Positions 52,414 to 60,542 of a DNA stretch of 64,000 nt are shown here, one piece after another. Origin of the DNA: Schlegelella_A sp036496385 (GTDB taxonomy: Bacteria; Pseudomonadota; Gammaproteobacteria; Burkholderiales; Burkholderiaceae_C); the NCBI GenBank assembly GCA_036496385.1, contig DASXLD010000003.1, positions 62,001-126,000 on the forward strand, in the 5' to 3' direction. Positions within the stretch are counted from its first letter, which is position 1. Each line of letters opens with the position of its first letter. Below the pieces are notes generated by a model that made no database searches, was not told where the DNA came from, and saw only the letters and a list, made by a program, of their open reading frames with translations. A program made the position numbers and the translations under genes.

Positions 52414-53679
52414 ATGTCTGCAGCGTTCACCGAAGACCAAGCCCGCGCCTACATGCACAAGCTGCTGGCGACCATGAGCCAGGCCGGAGGCTCCGACCTG
52501 TTCATCGCCGCCGAGTTCCCGCCGAGCATGAAGTCGCAGGGCGCGATGAAGCCGCTGACGACGCAAAAGCTCGGTTCCGACATCACCCGGCTGCTCGCGC
52601 ATTCGCTGATGAACGAGGCGCAGCGCGCCGAGTTCGCGAAGGAGATGGAATGCAACTTCGCGATCGCCATCCCCGGCGTCTCGCGCTTTCGCGTCAACGT
52701 CTTCGTCCAGCAGCGCTCGGTCGGCATGGTGATCCGCACGATCGCCTCCGAGATCCCGAGCTTCGAGAAGCTGAAGCTGCCGCCGATCCTGAAGGACGTG
52801 GTGATGACCAAGCGCGGCCTCGTCCTCGTCGTCGGCGCGACCGGCTCGGGCAAGTCGACGACGCTCGCGGCGATGATCGACCACCGCAACCGGACGTCGC
52901 CCGGCCACATCATCACGGTCGAGGATCCGGTCGAGTATGTCCACCCGTCGCAGATGTCGCTCGTCAGCCACCGCGAGATCGGCATCGACACCCACTCCTG
53001 GCACCACGCGCTCAAGAACACCCTGCGCCAGGCGCCCGACGTCATCCTGATCGGCGAGATCCGCGACGCCGAGACGATGGAGCACGCGATCGCCTTCGCC
53101 GAGACCGGGCACCTCTGCCTCGGCACGCTGCACGCCAACAGCGCCAGCCAGACGATCGAGCGGATCATCAACTTCTTCTCGGAAGAGCGGCGCAAGCAAT
53201 TGCTGATGGACCTCTCGGCCAACCTGCGCGCGATCGTCTCGCAGCGGCTGGTGCGGCGCGAGGACGGCAACGGCCGCTCGGCGGCGATCGAGATCCTGCT
53301 CAACACGCCGACCCTCGCCGAGAAGATCTTCAACGGCGAGTTCCACGAGATCAAGACGATCATGTCGCGCTCACGCGAGCTCGGCATGTGCACCTTCGAC
53401 GCGGCGTTGTTCGACCTCTACGACGCCGGCCTGATCGGCTTCGACGAGGCGCTGCGCAACGCCGATTCGACCAACGAGCTGCGCCTCAACATCAAGCTGA
53501 AGAGCAAGCGCGGCGAGCCGCAGGCGACCGATTTCGGCGGCCTCGCGCTCAATCCCCTGACTCAGCCCGCCGATCTCGAGGCGGACCACGACGCGCGGCG
53601 CAAACGCGAGGACGCCGAGCTCGCGGCGCTGCGCGAGAAGAAGCGCCTCGCTGAAGCGGCGGTGGCGAAGGCGTCCTGA
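52414..53679 (+). CDS. pilU: type IV pilus retraction ATPase PilU
   Basis: A 421-aa GspE-family hexameric ATPase. Walker A is VGATGSGKST near residue 142; the Asp box, Walker B and His box are visible in HIITVEDPVEYVH, VILIGEIRDAETM and HLCLGTLHANSASQTI. The C-terminal about 60-residue charged extension (DARRKREDAELAALREKKRL) is typical of PilU rather than PilT. PilU assists PilT in pilus retraction and twitching. No pilT is in the window on either side. CACGGAG precedes the start. Confidence 0.92.
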   Translation: MSAAFTEDQARAYMHKLLATMSQAGGSDLFIAAEFPPSMKSQGAMKPLTTQKLGSDITRLLAHSLMNEAQRAEFAKEMECNFAIAIPGVSRFRVNVFVQQRSVGMVIRTIASEIPSFEKLKLPPILKDVVMTKRGLVLVVGATGSGKSTTLAAMIDHRNRTSPGHIITVEDPVEYVHPSQMSLVSHREIGIDTHSWHHALKNTLRQAPDVILIGEIRDAETMEHAIAFAETGHLCLGTLHANSASQTIERIINFFSEERRKQLLMDLSANLRAIVSQRLVRREDGNGRSAAIEILLNTPTLAEKIFNGEFHEIKTIMSRSRELGMCTFDAALFDLYDAGLIGFDEALRNADSTNELRLNIKLKSKRGEPQATDFGGLALNPLTQPADLEADHDARRKREDAELAALREKKRLAEAAVAKAS

Positions 53680-53772
53680 GCGTGGCACGGGGGACGCGGC
53701 CGAGCGCCGATTGACGCTGGACGAGAGCTCTGGTTCACTGGCCGTGGACCGCGGCCATCGGAGACCCACGCC

Positions 53773-55317
53773 ATGCTCATCAGCTCGCAACAGTATCGGG
53801 AGTCGCTGCGCCGATACAAGCCGCGCGTGACCGTCGACGGCCGCGCGGTGGAAAGCGTCGCCGACGAGCCGATGTTCGCGCCCGGGATCGCCGCCGTCGG
53901 CGTCAGCTATGACTTCGCGCTCGACCCGCAGTTCGAAAAGATCATGACGGCGACCGAGCGTAGCTCGGGACAACGCGTCAACCGCATGCTGCACGTCAAC
54001 CGGACGGCCGACGACCTGCTCGACAAGCTCGAGGCGACGCGCCTCGTCTGCCGCGAGGTCGGCTGTGCGCAGCGCTACATCGCGCAGGACATGCTGAACG
54101 GGCTCTACCAGGCGACGCGGCGCTGCGACGCCAATCGCGGCACCGACTATCACCAGCGTCTGCTCGCCTACCTGCACCGGGTCCAGGAGGAAGACCTCGC
54201 GATCGGCGGCGCGATGACCGACGCCAAGGGCGACCGCTCGCGCCGCCCCGGCGCGCAAGGCGGCGGCGATGCCTACGTGCGCATCGTCGAGAAGAAGCCC
54301 GGCGGGATCGTGATCCGCGGCGTCAAGGCGATCGTCACCGGGGCGCCGTACATGCATGAGCTGATCGTCATGCCGTGCCGCGTCATGCAGGCCGACGAGG
54401 CGGCATACGCGGTCTGCTGCGCGGTACCGGTCGACGCCGACGGCATCACGATCCACGCGACGCCCGCCGGCCGGCCCGGCGTCAAGAACGCGAAGTTCTC
54501 CAAGAGGTTCGGCCAGTCGACCGGCGTCGTCGTCCTCGACGACGTGTTCGTGCCGTGGGAGCGCGTCTTCCTCGCCGGTGAGACCGAGGAAGCGGGCTAC
54601 GCGACGACGAGCTACGCGACGCACCACCGCCACTCGTGCGTCGGCGCGCGCGCCGGTTTCGGCGACCTCCTGATCGGCGCCGGCGCGATGATGATCGACG
54701 CCAACGGCCTCGACCCGGAGCGCCACCATCACGTCCGCGACGCGATGGTCGAGCTGATCAAGATCGTCGAAGGCTTCTACGCCTGCGGCGTCGCGTCGTC
54801 GGTCTATGCCTCCGTCGACGAGAGCGGCTGTGCGATGCCCGACCCGGTGTTCGCCAACGTCGGCAAGCTCCTGATGTCGACTCAGATCTACGACATGCAT
54901 CGGCTCGCGCACGAGGTCTCGGGCGGCCTCTTGGTCGCCTTGCCGACGCCCGACGAGGACCACAACCCGGCCGTCGCGGCGCAGCTCGACCAGATCTTCG
55001 CCGGTCGGCCCGGGCTGCCGGAGGGCCGCCGCGTCGAGCTGGCGCGGGTGCTCGAGGACCTGACGGTGTCGAGCCAGGGCGGCTGGTACTCGGTGATCTC
55101 GCTGCACGGCGGCGGCTCGCCGGAAGCGATGAAGCGCGAGATCTGGCGCCACTATCCGATCGCCGAGAAGACGGCGCTGGTGGCGACGCTGCTCGAACGC
55201 GGCGTTCTCGCCGAGGGCAGCGAAGCGTCGCGGACGCAGCCCGGCAAGTGCTGCCCGACCGGCTGCCGGCCGCCGGTGATGGGCGTGCGATTGTTCCGGG
55301 GCAGCGAGCCAACCTGA
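53773..55317 (+). CDS. 4-hydroxyphenylacetate 3-hydroxylase/4-hydroxybutyryl-CoA dehydratase family protein
   Basis: A 514-aa flavoprotein with acyl-CoA-dehydrogenase-like fold. Markers are AIVTGAPYMHELIVMPCRVM, RFGQSTGVVVLDDVFVPWERVF and GARAGFGDLLIGAGAMMI. In 4-hydroxybutyryl-CoA dehydratase, as I recall, three Cys and a His hold a 4Fe-4S cluster. Here one Cys (GCAQRY) and the His (HHRHSC) stay but two Cys positions look like Tyr and Ala. So dehydratase activity by the known route is doubtful; a flavin-dependent hydroxylase or another reaction may apply. A late CCPTGC motif is unexplained. No flavin reductase gene is adjacent. Confidence 0.85.
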   Translation: MLISSQQYRESLRRYKPRVTVDGRAVESVADEPMFAPGIAAVGVSYDFALDPQFEKIMTATERSSGQRVNRMLHVNRTADDLLDKLEATRLVCREVGCAQRYIAQDMLNGLYQATRRCDANRGTDYHQRLLAYLHRVQEEDLAIGGAMTDAKGDRSRRPGAQGGGDAYVRIVEKKPGGIVIRGVKAIVTGAPYMHELIVMPCRVMQADEAAYAVCCAVPVDADGITIHATPAGRPGVKNAKFSKRFGQSTGVVVLDDVFVPWERVFLAGETEEAGYATTSYATHHRHSCVGARAGFGDLLIGAGAMMIDANGLDPERHHHVRDAMVELIKIVEGFYACGVASSVYASVDESGCAMPDPVFANVGKLLMSTQIYDMHRLAHEVSGGLLVALPTPDEDHNPAVAAQLDQIFAGRPGLPEGRRVELARVLEDLTVSSQGGWYSVISLHGGGSPEAMKREIWRHYPIAEKTALVATLLERGVLAEGSEASRTQPGKCCPTGCRPPVMGVRLFRGSEPT

Positions 55318-55466
55318 GCCGACCGGCCGTCGCCACGGCCGCACGCCGGCCGTCGAAGCGCGAAGAAAGCCGCGATTCGGCCGCCTGATCGGGTCGCCGG
55401 CCGCCGGCGCCTGAGGAACACTTGCGCGATCCCCGCCGTCGCTCGTGACGGCCCAACTTCAAGCCG

Positions 55467-56396
55467 ATGAAGCAGACGCAAGATCGTTCCGCCACCTACG
55501 TGCCGGCCTTCACGCTGGAGGCGACCCAGCGCGCCGCCGAGGTGCACGAGAAGCCGGCCGTCCAGGCGCCCAACTTCATCAACGACATCGCTGCCGGCAA
55601 GGTCGAGCTGCCGACGATTCCGAGCGTCGTCCAGAAGCTCATCGTCGCGCTGCGCGACCCCGACGTCGACACCCGCAAGATCGGCCAGGCGCTGGCGCAG
55701 GACCCGGTGCTGAGCGCCAAGGTGCTGCGCCTCGCGAACTCGTCGTTCTTCGGCGGCCAGCGGTCGATGGCGTCGATCGACGCGGCGATCGCGCTGATCG
55801 GCACGCAGGCGCTCAACCGGCTGATCGTCGCGAGCGGCGTCTCGTCGTCGTTCAACGAGATTCCCGGGATCGACCTGAAGAGCTTCTGGCGCGATGCGCT
55901 GCTCGCGGCGACCGCCGCCAACAAGCTGGCCGGCCGCCTCGGTGCCGATCCGGAAGCGGCGTACGTGTGCGGGCTGCTGCACGCGACCGGCCATCTGATC
56001 CTCTGTCAGACCTATCCTGACATCGCCAAGTTCATGTTCGCCGGCTACACGTCGGTGCGCGGTGCCGAGCTCGCCGCGATCGAGGCCGAGTCGTTCGGCA
56101 TCGACCATCCGACGGTCGGCGCGCTCTGGGTCGACACGATCGGCTTCCCGCAGCCGGTCGCCGACACCATCCGCAAGGTCGCGCAGCCGCTGGCGCCGAG
56201 CGACGCGCCGCTCGACCTCGCGCTGCGCAGCGCCTGCGCCGTCGCCGCTGCGGTGGTGCAGAAGAGCGACGCCGAGACGGCGCTCGCGACGCTGCCCGAG
56301 AGCGTGCGCGCGAAGGTCGCCGGCGCCGACGGCAAGCCCGACGCGGGCTTCGCCAAGCTCTACGATGCGCTGCTCGAGACCCAGCCGACGTTCTGA
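55467..56396 (+). CDS. HDOD domain signalling protein
   Basis: A 309-aa protein with an HDOD domain at about residues 43-235 (LPTIPSVVQKLIVALRDPDV, LSAKVLRLANSSFFGGQRSM, VCGLLHATGHLILCQTYPD). HDOD proteins resemble HD phosphohydrolases but lack most metal ligands and act in regulation of motility, second messengers or DNA repair. The His-Ala in LLHATGH replaces the HD pair. It is convergent with the cupin gene. Confidence 0.9.
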   Translation: MKQTQDRSATYVPAFTLEATQRAAEVHEKPAVQAPNFINDIAAGKVELPTIPSVVQKLIVALRDPDVDTRKIGQALAQDPVLSAKVLRLANSSFFGGQRSMASIDAAIALIGTQALNRLIVASGVSSSFNEIPGIDLKSFWRDALLAATAANKLAGRLGADPEAAYVCGLLHATGHLILCQTYPDIAKFMFAGYTSVRGAELAAIEAESFGIDHPTVGALWVDTIGFPQPVADTIRKVAQPLAPSDAPLDLALRSACAVAAAVVQKSDAETALATLPESVRAKVAGADGKPDAGFAKLYDALLETQPTF

Positions 56397-56399
56397 GCG

Positions 56400-56419
56400 G
56401 CGACGGCCCGCGCCGTCGC
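56400..56419. terminator. candidate bidirectional terminator hairpin
   Basis: GCGACGGC-CCGC-GCCGTCGC is a perfect eight-pair stem just after the HDOD stop and before the end of the convergent cupin gene. There is no T-run. Confidence 0.45.
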
Positions 56420-56429
56420 GCCGTCGCGG

Positions 56430-56831
56430 TCAGCTCCGGGGTTGGTAGGGAACGACGTTGTCCTGCTCGGCCGGATCGTTGCGCGCGACGATCGCGCGTG
56501 CCGGCTCGCTCGCGCTCAGGTTGATCGCCTCGTGCGGCACGCCGGGCGGAATGAACAGGAAGTCGCCGGCTTCGCTGATCACCGACGAGCGCAAGCCGTC
56601 GCCGTAGCGCGTCTCGACCCGGCCCTCGAGGACGTAGATCGCGGTCTCGTAGCCGCGGTGCGAATGCGGCTCGGCGCGCGCCCCCGGTGGGATCACGACC
56701 ATGTGCATCGAAAGGCCCTGCGCGCCGACCGTCGCGCCCGAGATGCCGACGAAGTACGGCAACTGCTGTCGCGTCAGGACTTCGGTCGCGGGTCGGACCG
56801 CACGCACTTCGCTGGTCGACACGGCTGCCAT
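56430..56831 (-). CDS. cupin domain protein
   Basis: A 133-aa single-cupin protein. Metal ligands fit the two cupin motifs: EPHSHRGYETAIYVLEGRVE (His-x-His and Glu) and DFLFIPPGVPHEAIN (His). AAGGAG lies before the ATG at 56831; an upstream GTG frame is a less likely start. It is the last gene of the M24/HIBADH/SDR/cupin run, 53 bases after the SDR. It could be a small dioxygenase, isomerase or ligand sensor of that pathway. Confidence 0.85.
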   Translation of the reverse strand: MAAVSTSEVRAVRPATEVLTRQQLPYFVGISGATVGAQGLSMHMVVIPPGARAEPHSHRGYETAIYVLEGRVETRYGDGLRSSVISEAGDFLFIPPGVPHEAINLSASEPARAIVARNDPAEQDNVVPYQPRS

Positions 56832-56884
56832 CGCTCGTCTCCTTGTCGTCGTCGTCGTCTCGTCGCTTGCGCGCGAGCGGCGTT

Positions 56885-57667
56885 TCATTTCCGCTTCAGG
56901 TCCTCACCGCCGATGTAGAGGCGGTTCCAGACCGGCGTGATGACGAGCTCGTTGATGCACGCGTGCGGCGGCATCTCGGCGATGAAGCGGATCGTCCGGC
57001 CGAGATCGTCTTCCTGCAGCATGCGCGCCTTCTCTTCGGCGCTCGGCTCGACCGGGCGGTTCTTCAGGATCGGCGTCGCGACCTCGCCCGGGCAGAGCGC
57101 CGTCGCGCGCAACCCGTTGACGCACTCCTCGATGTTGAACGAATGGCTGAGCGCGATCATCCCGGCCTTGCTCGCCGTGTACGCCGGCCCGGTGAGATAG
57201 CCGAGGACCCAGCCGGCGAACGATGCGACGTTGATCACCGTGCCGCGCCGGCGCTGCCGCATCCCGGCGACGACGGCGAGCGTGCACGCGGTCGCGCCGT
57301 TGAGATTGATGGCGACGACGTTGGCGAAGGTCGCCGCGTCGGTCTGGCTCCAGAAGCGCCTCGGCACGTTGACGCCGGCGCTGTTGACGAGGATGTCGAC
57401 GCCGCCGTGGCGCGATTCGATCGCGGCGGCGACGCGGGCGACGGCGGCGGCGTCGGCGACGTCGAGCGGCAACGCGGCGAGCGAGCCGGGCGGTGCGCCG
57501 CGCTCCCGGGCCACCGCGATCGCGGCATCGAGCTTGGCCGAGTCGCGGCCGGAGACGACGACGCTGCAGCCCGCCTTCGCGAGCTCGATCGCGCCGCCGA
57601 GGCCGATGCCGCTGCCGCCGCCGGTGACCCAGGCGACCTGCCCGGCAAGCGTGCCGGCCGTGCTCAT
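56885..57667 (-). CDS. short-chain dehydrogenase/reductase (SDR)
   Basis: A 260-aa NAD(P)-dependent oxidoreductase. The nucleotide motif is TGGGSGIGLGGA, followed by NSAGV, the catalytic Ser in NVASFAGWV and YTASKAG. SVVVSGRDSAKL after strand 2 suggests NADP preference because of the Arg. The C-terminus (ELVITPVWNRLYIGGEDLKRK) is unusual. Its ATG overlaps the previous stop by four bases, so it is translated with the HIBADH-family gene. It likely oxidises or reduces a hydroxy/keto intermediate. Confidence 0.92.
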   Translation of the reverse strand: MSTAGTLAGQVAWVTGGGSGIGLGGAIELAKAGCSVVVSGRDSAKLDAAIAVARERGAPPGSLAALPLDVADAAAVARVAAAIESRHGGVDILVNSAGVNVPRRFWSQTDAATFANVVAINLNGATACTLAVVAGMRQRRRGTVINVASFAGWVLGYLTGPAYTASKAGMIALSHSFNIEECVNGLRATALCPGEVATPILKNRPVEPSAEEKARMLQEDDLGRTIRFIAEMPPHACINELVITPVWNRLYIGGEDLKRK

Positions 57668-58602
57668 CGCGCCGCCTCGGCGAGGCCGTCGTCGACCGCA
57701 ACGTTCTCCGGCGCCAGCTCGAGCCCCGACGCCATCGCCTGCAGCACGATCAGCTTGGCGAAGTCTTCTTCGTCCATGCCATGGCCGATCAGCGTCTGCA
57801 CGAGATCGCGGGTGACCGAGGCGAGCGGCATCGGCACGTCGAAGCGGCGCGCCGCGTCGAGGCCGAGGTCGAGGTCTTTCCTCAGCAGCTTGGGCGTGAA
57901 GGTGACCTTGAAGTCGAGGTTGACGAACGCCGGGCTCTTGTAGCGCGAGAAGGTCGATCCCATCACGCTCTGGTTCATGAAGTCGAGGAAAGCGTGGCGC
58001 GGCACGCCGGCCTTTTGCGCGAGCACCGTGATTTCGGCGAGCGACTGGGTGACGACGCCGAGGAAGACGTTGTGGCAGATCTTGACGATGCGCGCGAGCT
58101 CGCCTTCGCCGACGTAGCTCGCCGCGGGCGCAATCGCGCGCAGCCAGGGCAGAGCGGCGTCGTATGCGCTCTTCGGCCCCGAGCAGACGAACGACAGTCG
58201 GCCGGCCTTGATCACCTTGGCGTTGCCCGAGACGGGCGCCGCGAGCAGGGCGACGTCGCGCGCGGCGAGGATCGCGCGCAGCTCGGCCGAGCCTTCGAGA
58301 GAGATCGACGAGCACTCGACGACGAGCTTGGGCGCGCGCTCGCCGCTGAGGAGTCCGCCGCGGCCGGCGATCACCTCCTTGACGTCGTCCCAGGTCGAGA
58401 CCATGACGAAGACGATGTCGCACGAAGCGAGCTCGACGAGCGCGCCAGCGACCTTGGCGCCGCTCTTCGTCAGCGGCTCGGCCTTCGCGCGCGTGCGGTT
58501 CCAGACCGTGAGGTCGGCTCCGGCCCTGGCGAGGCGCTCGGCCATCGCATAACCCATGCGGCCGATGCCGATCCAGCCGATCTTCTGCGTGTTCGTTGCC
58601 AT
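57664..58602 (-). CDS. 3-hydroxyisobutyrate dehydrogenase family oxidoreductase
   Basis: A 312-aa beta-hydroxyacid dehydrogenase. The NAD(P) loop is GWIGIGRMGYAMAERLARAG, with VWNRTRAKAE implying NADP use. The substrate motif is LLAAPVSGNAKVIKAG (usually DAPVSGG, so the third Gly is Asn), and the catalytic Lys is in ARIVKICHNVFLG. It oxidises a small beta-hydroxy acid to the semialdehyde or reduces one; the exact substrate is unknown. It is ten bases downstream of the M24-like gene and coupled to the SDR. Confidence 0.9.
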   Translation of the reverse strand: MATNTQKIGWIGIGRMGYAMAERLARAGADLTVWNRTRAKAEPLTKSGAKVAGALVELASCDIVFVMVSTWDDVKEVIAGRGGLLSGERAPKLVVECSSISLEGSAELRAILAARDVALLAAPVSGNAKVIKAGRLSFVCSGPKSAYDAALPWLRAIAPAASYVGEGELARIVKICHNVFLGVVTQSLAEITVLAQKAGVPRHAFLDFMNQSVMGSTFSRYKSPAFVNLDFKVTFTPKLLRKDLDLGLDAARRFDVPMPLASVTRDLVQTLIGHGMDEEDFAKLIVLQAMASGLELAPENVAVDDGLAEAAR

Positions 58603-58612
58603 CGGATGCGGT

Positions 58613-59917
58613 TCAGTAGGGGTTGGCGATCGGCAGCTCCTGCGCCGGGTAGAGCGAGATCACCTTCGGGCCGCTCGGCGTCAGGATCACCTCTTCCTCG
58701 ATCCGCGCTGCGGAGAAGCCGTCGCTTGCCGGGCAGTAGGTCTCGACGGCGAACACCATGCCGGTCTTCAACTCGATCGGCTCGTCGAGCGAGCTGAGGC
58801 GCGAGATCAGCGGCCGCTCGTGCAGGCCGAGGCCGAGGCCGTGGCAGAAGTTGAGGCCGAACGCCTCCATCTCGCCGGCGATGCCGATCTCCTCGGCGGT
58901 CGGGAACGAGCGCGCGACGACGTCCGACGAGATGCCGGGCTTGAGGAGCGCGATCGCTGTGTCCATCCATTCGCGTGCCTTCGTATACGCGTCGCGCTGC
59001 GACCGGGTCGCCATGCCGACGCTGAAGGTGCGGTAGTAGCACGTGCGGTAGCCCATGTACGAATGGATGATGTCGAAGAACGCCTGGTCGCCGGGGCGAA
59101 TCAGGCGGTCGGTGAAGGTGTGCGGGTGCGGGTTGCAGCGCTCGCCCGAGATCGCGTTGATCGCCTCGACGCAGTCCGAGCCCATGCTGTAGAGCCGCAT
59201 CGTCGCGAGCGCGACGATGTCGCTCTCGCGCACTCCGGGCTTGAGCGCTTCGGCGATGTCCTGGTAGACGCCGTCGACCATCGCCGCGGCCATGTTGAGC
59301 AGCATCAGCTCGTCGATGTTCTTGATCTCGCGCGCCTCGAGCATCGTCTGCTGCGCGTCGCGCACCTCGATGCCGAGCTTTTGCAGCTCGAGCATCATCG
59401 GCACCTCGACGATGTCGACGCCGAGCGGCAGGTCGACGACGCCTTCGGCCTCGAGCAGCGCCTTGATCTCGCGCGCCGCGCTGCGAAACAGCTTGCCGTC
59501 GCCGCCGACCGCGCCGCGCATGCCGAGCAAGCCTGCCTTGCAGTGGTCCTTGCAGAGCCACGGCGTGTAGAGGCGGTGATGCTTGGCCGCCGAGCCGAAG
59601 TCCCAGAGGTAGGGGTCGCCGTTGCCGGTCAGGAGCGAGTAGCGCGTCAGCTTGTCGCGCGCCCACTCGCCGATCACGGTGCTCGTCGTGTAGCGGATGT
59701 TGTGCTGGTCGAAGCAGAGCAGGGCGCCGAGCCCCGAGCGGGCGAGGGCGCCGCGGGTGCGCGCCAGGCGATAGTCGTGCAGACGGCGGAAGTCGACGCG
59801 CTGCTCGAAGTCGACCTGCATGTGGCCGGGCGCCTGCAGTGGCCGCGTCCAGTCGTGGTGCGGGTCGATGTCCTCGGGCCGGACGATCGTCGGCTCGCGC
59901 TTCTTCTTCGTCGCCAT
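58613..59917 (-). CDS. M24 (creatinase/prolidase-fold) protein with altered metal site
   Basis: A 434-aa pita-bread-fold protein with N-terminal creatinase-like domain (about 1-190) and C-terminal M24 domain. Metal ligands are Asp in FFDIIHSYMG, His in FCHGLGLGLHERP, Glu in VFAVETY and Glu in ARIEEEVIL. The second Asp of the canonical pattern (D-x10-D) is Cys here, in MGYRTCYYRTF. The family includes aminopeptidase P, creatinase and the DMSP lyase DddP; a lyase or hydrolase on a small carboxylate is possible. It is the first gene of the operon with HIBADH, SDR and cupin genes. Confidence 0.85.
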   Translation of the reverse strand: MATKKKREPTIVRPEDIDPHHDWTRPLQAPGHMQVDFEQRVDFRRLHDYRLARTRGALARSGLGALLCFDQHNIRYTTSTVIGEWARDKLTRYSLLTGNGDPYLWDFGSAAKHHRLYTPWLCKDHCKAGLLGMRGAVGGDGKLFRSAAREIKALLEAEGVVDLPLGVDIVEVPMMLELQKLGIEVRDAQQTMLEAREIKNIDELMLLNMAAAMVDGVYQDIAEALKPGVRESDIVALATMRLYSMGSDCVEAINAISGERCNPHPHTFTDRLIRPGDQAFFDIIHSYMGYRTCYYRTFSVGMATRSQRDAYTKAREWMDTAIALLKPGISSDVVARSFPTAEEIGIAGEMEAFGLNFCHGLGLGLHERPLISRLSSLDEPIELKTGMVFAVETYCPASDGFSAARIEEEVILTPSGPKVISLYPAQELPIANPY

Positions 59918-60010
59918 CGGGTCTCCTGCCGCGGGGCGATGCCGCCGTGGCGAGCCGATGTTACGTCCGCGATCGTTTGCCTTCTGGACGGCGAACCCGC
60001 ATTCCGGCGC

Positions 60011-60387
60011 TTACGCGACCGGCGACAGGTAGCTCGGCCGCGCTGCCGTCAGGCCTTGCTTGACGAGTCGCGTGCGCTCGTCGGCCAGCCCTTCGTCGAG
60101 GCCGGCCTCGAGGTCGTCGATCGCTCTCTTCACGATCTCCTCCGCGCCCGCCTTCGGCGCTTCGATCGAGCGGACCATGTCGGTGTCGACGAAGCCCAAA
60201 TGCAGCGCCACCACCTGCGTCTTCTGCGCGACGAGCTCGTGGCGCAACGCGTCGGCAGCGACCACGCCGCCGACTCGCTCGCCGCACAAGGAGCAAGCCG
60301 GCCGAGGTTGCAGCGCACGCGTGCGAAGGCCAGATCGATGCCGCGGTTGGCGTCACTGACGAGGGCAACGCAGTGGTCGATCTTCAT
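60011..60387 (-). pseudogene. relic of an SDR family oxidoreductase
   Basis: The ATG at 60387 starts MKIDHCVALVSDANRGID, a worn version of an SDR start (the TGANRGIG motif reads SDANRGID). About 100 codons are missing, then ESAAWSL appears and the frame shifts to ADALRHELVAQKTQVVALHL, FVDTDMVRSIEAPKAGAEEI and the normal C-terminal end at 60011. Deletion, frameshift and loss of the dinucleotide motif all show decay. It lies between the M24 operon and the TRAP operon. Confidence 0.75.
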
Positions 60388-60422
60388 GGTTATCCCGATG
60401 CGATTCTCTGGCCGGCAGGCAC

Positions 60423-60458
60423 CTAGCTTGCTAAGGGATCCTAGCTTGCTAAGGGATC
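60423..60458. repeat. perfect tandem 18-bp repeat upstream of TRAP operon
   Basis: CTAGCTTGCTAAGGGATC occurs twice head to tail (60423-60440 and 60441-60458). Each copy contains a small dyad TAGC-TT-GCTA. The pair ends 84 bp before the TRAP binding-protein start, a suitable place for a regulator site. It lies in the 155-bp gap next to the SDR relic. Confidence 0.7.
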
Positions 60459-60542
60459 ATTGGAGCGCAAGACGGCCAAAGCCGCGAGTCGCAGGGATCC
60501 CACACTGCACGGTGGGCATTCAAATCCAAGGAGACGCAAGCC

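Noticed and set aside
58613..59917. Assignment as DMSP lyase DddP
   Set aside because: It shares the M24 fold, but the first metal motif differs (no Asp-x-Asp pair and Cys at the second site), so the specific activity cannot be claimed.
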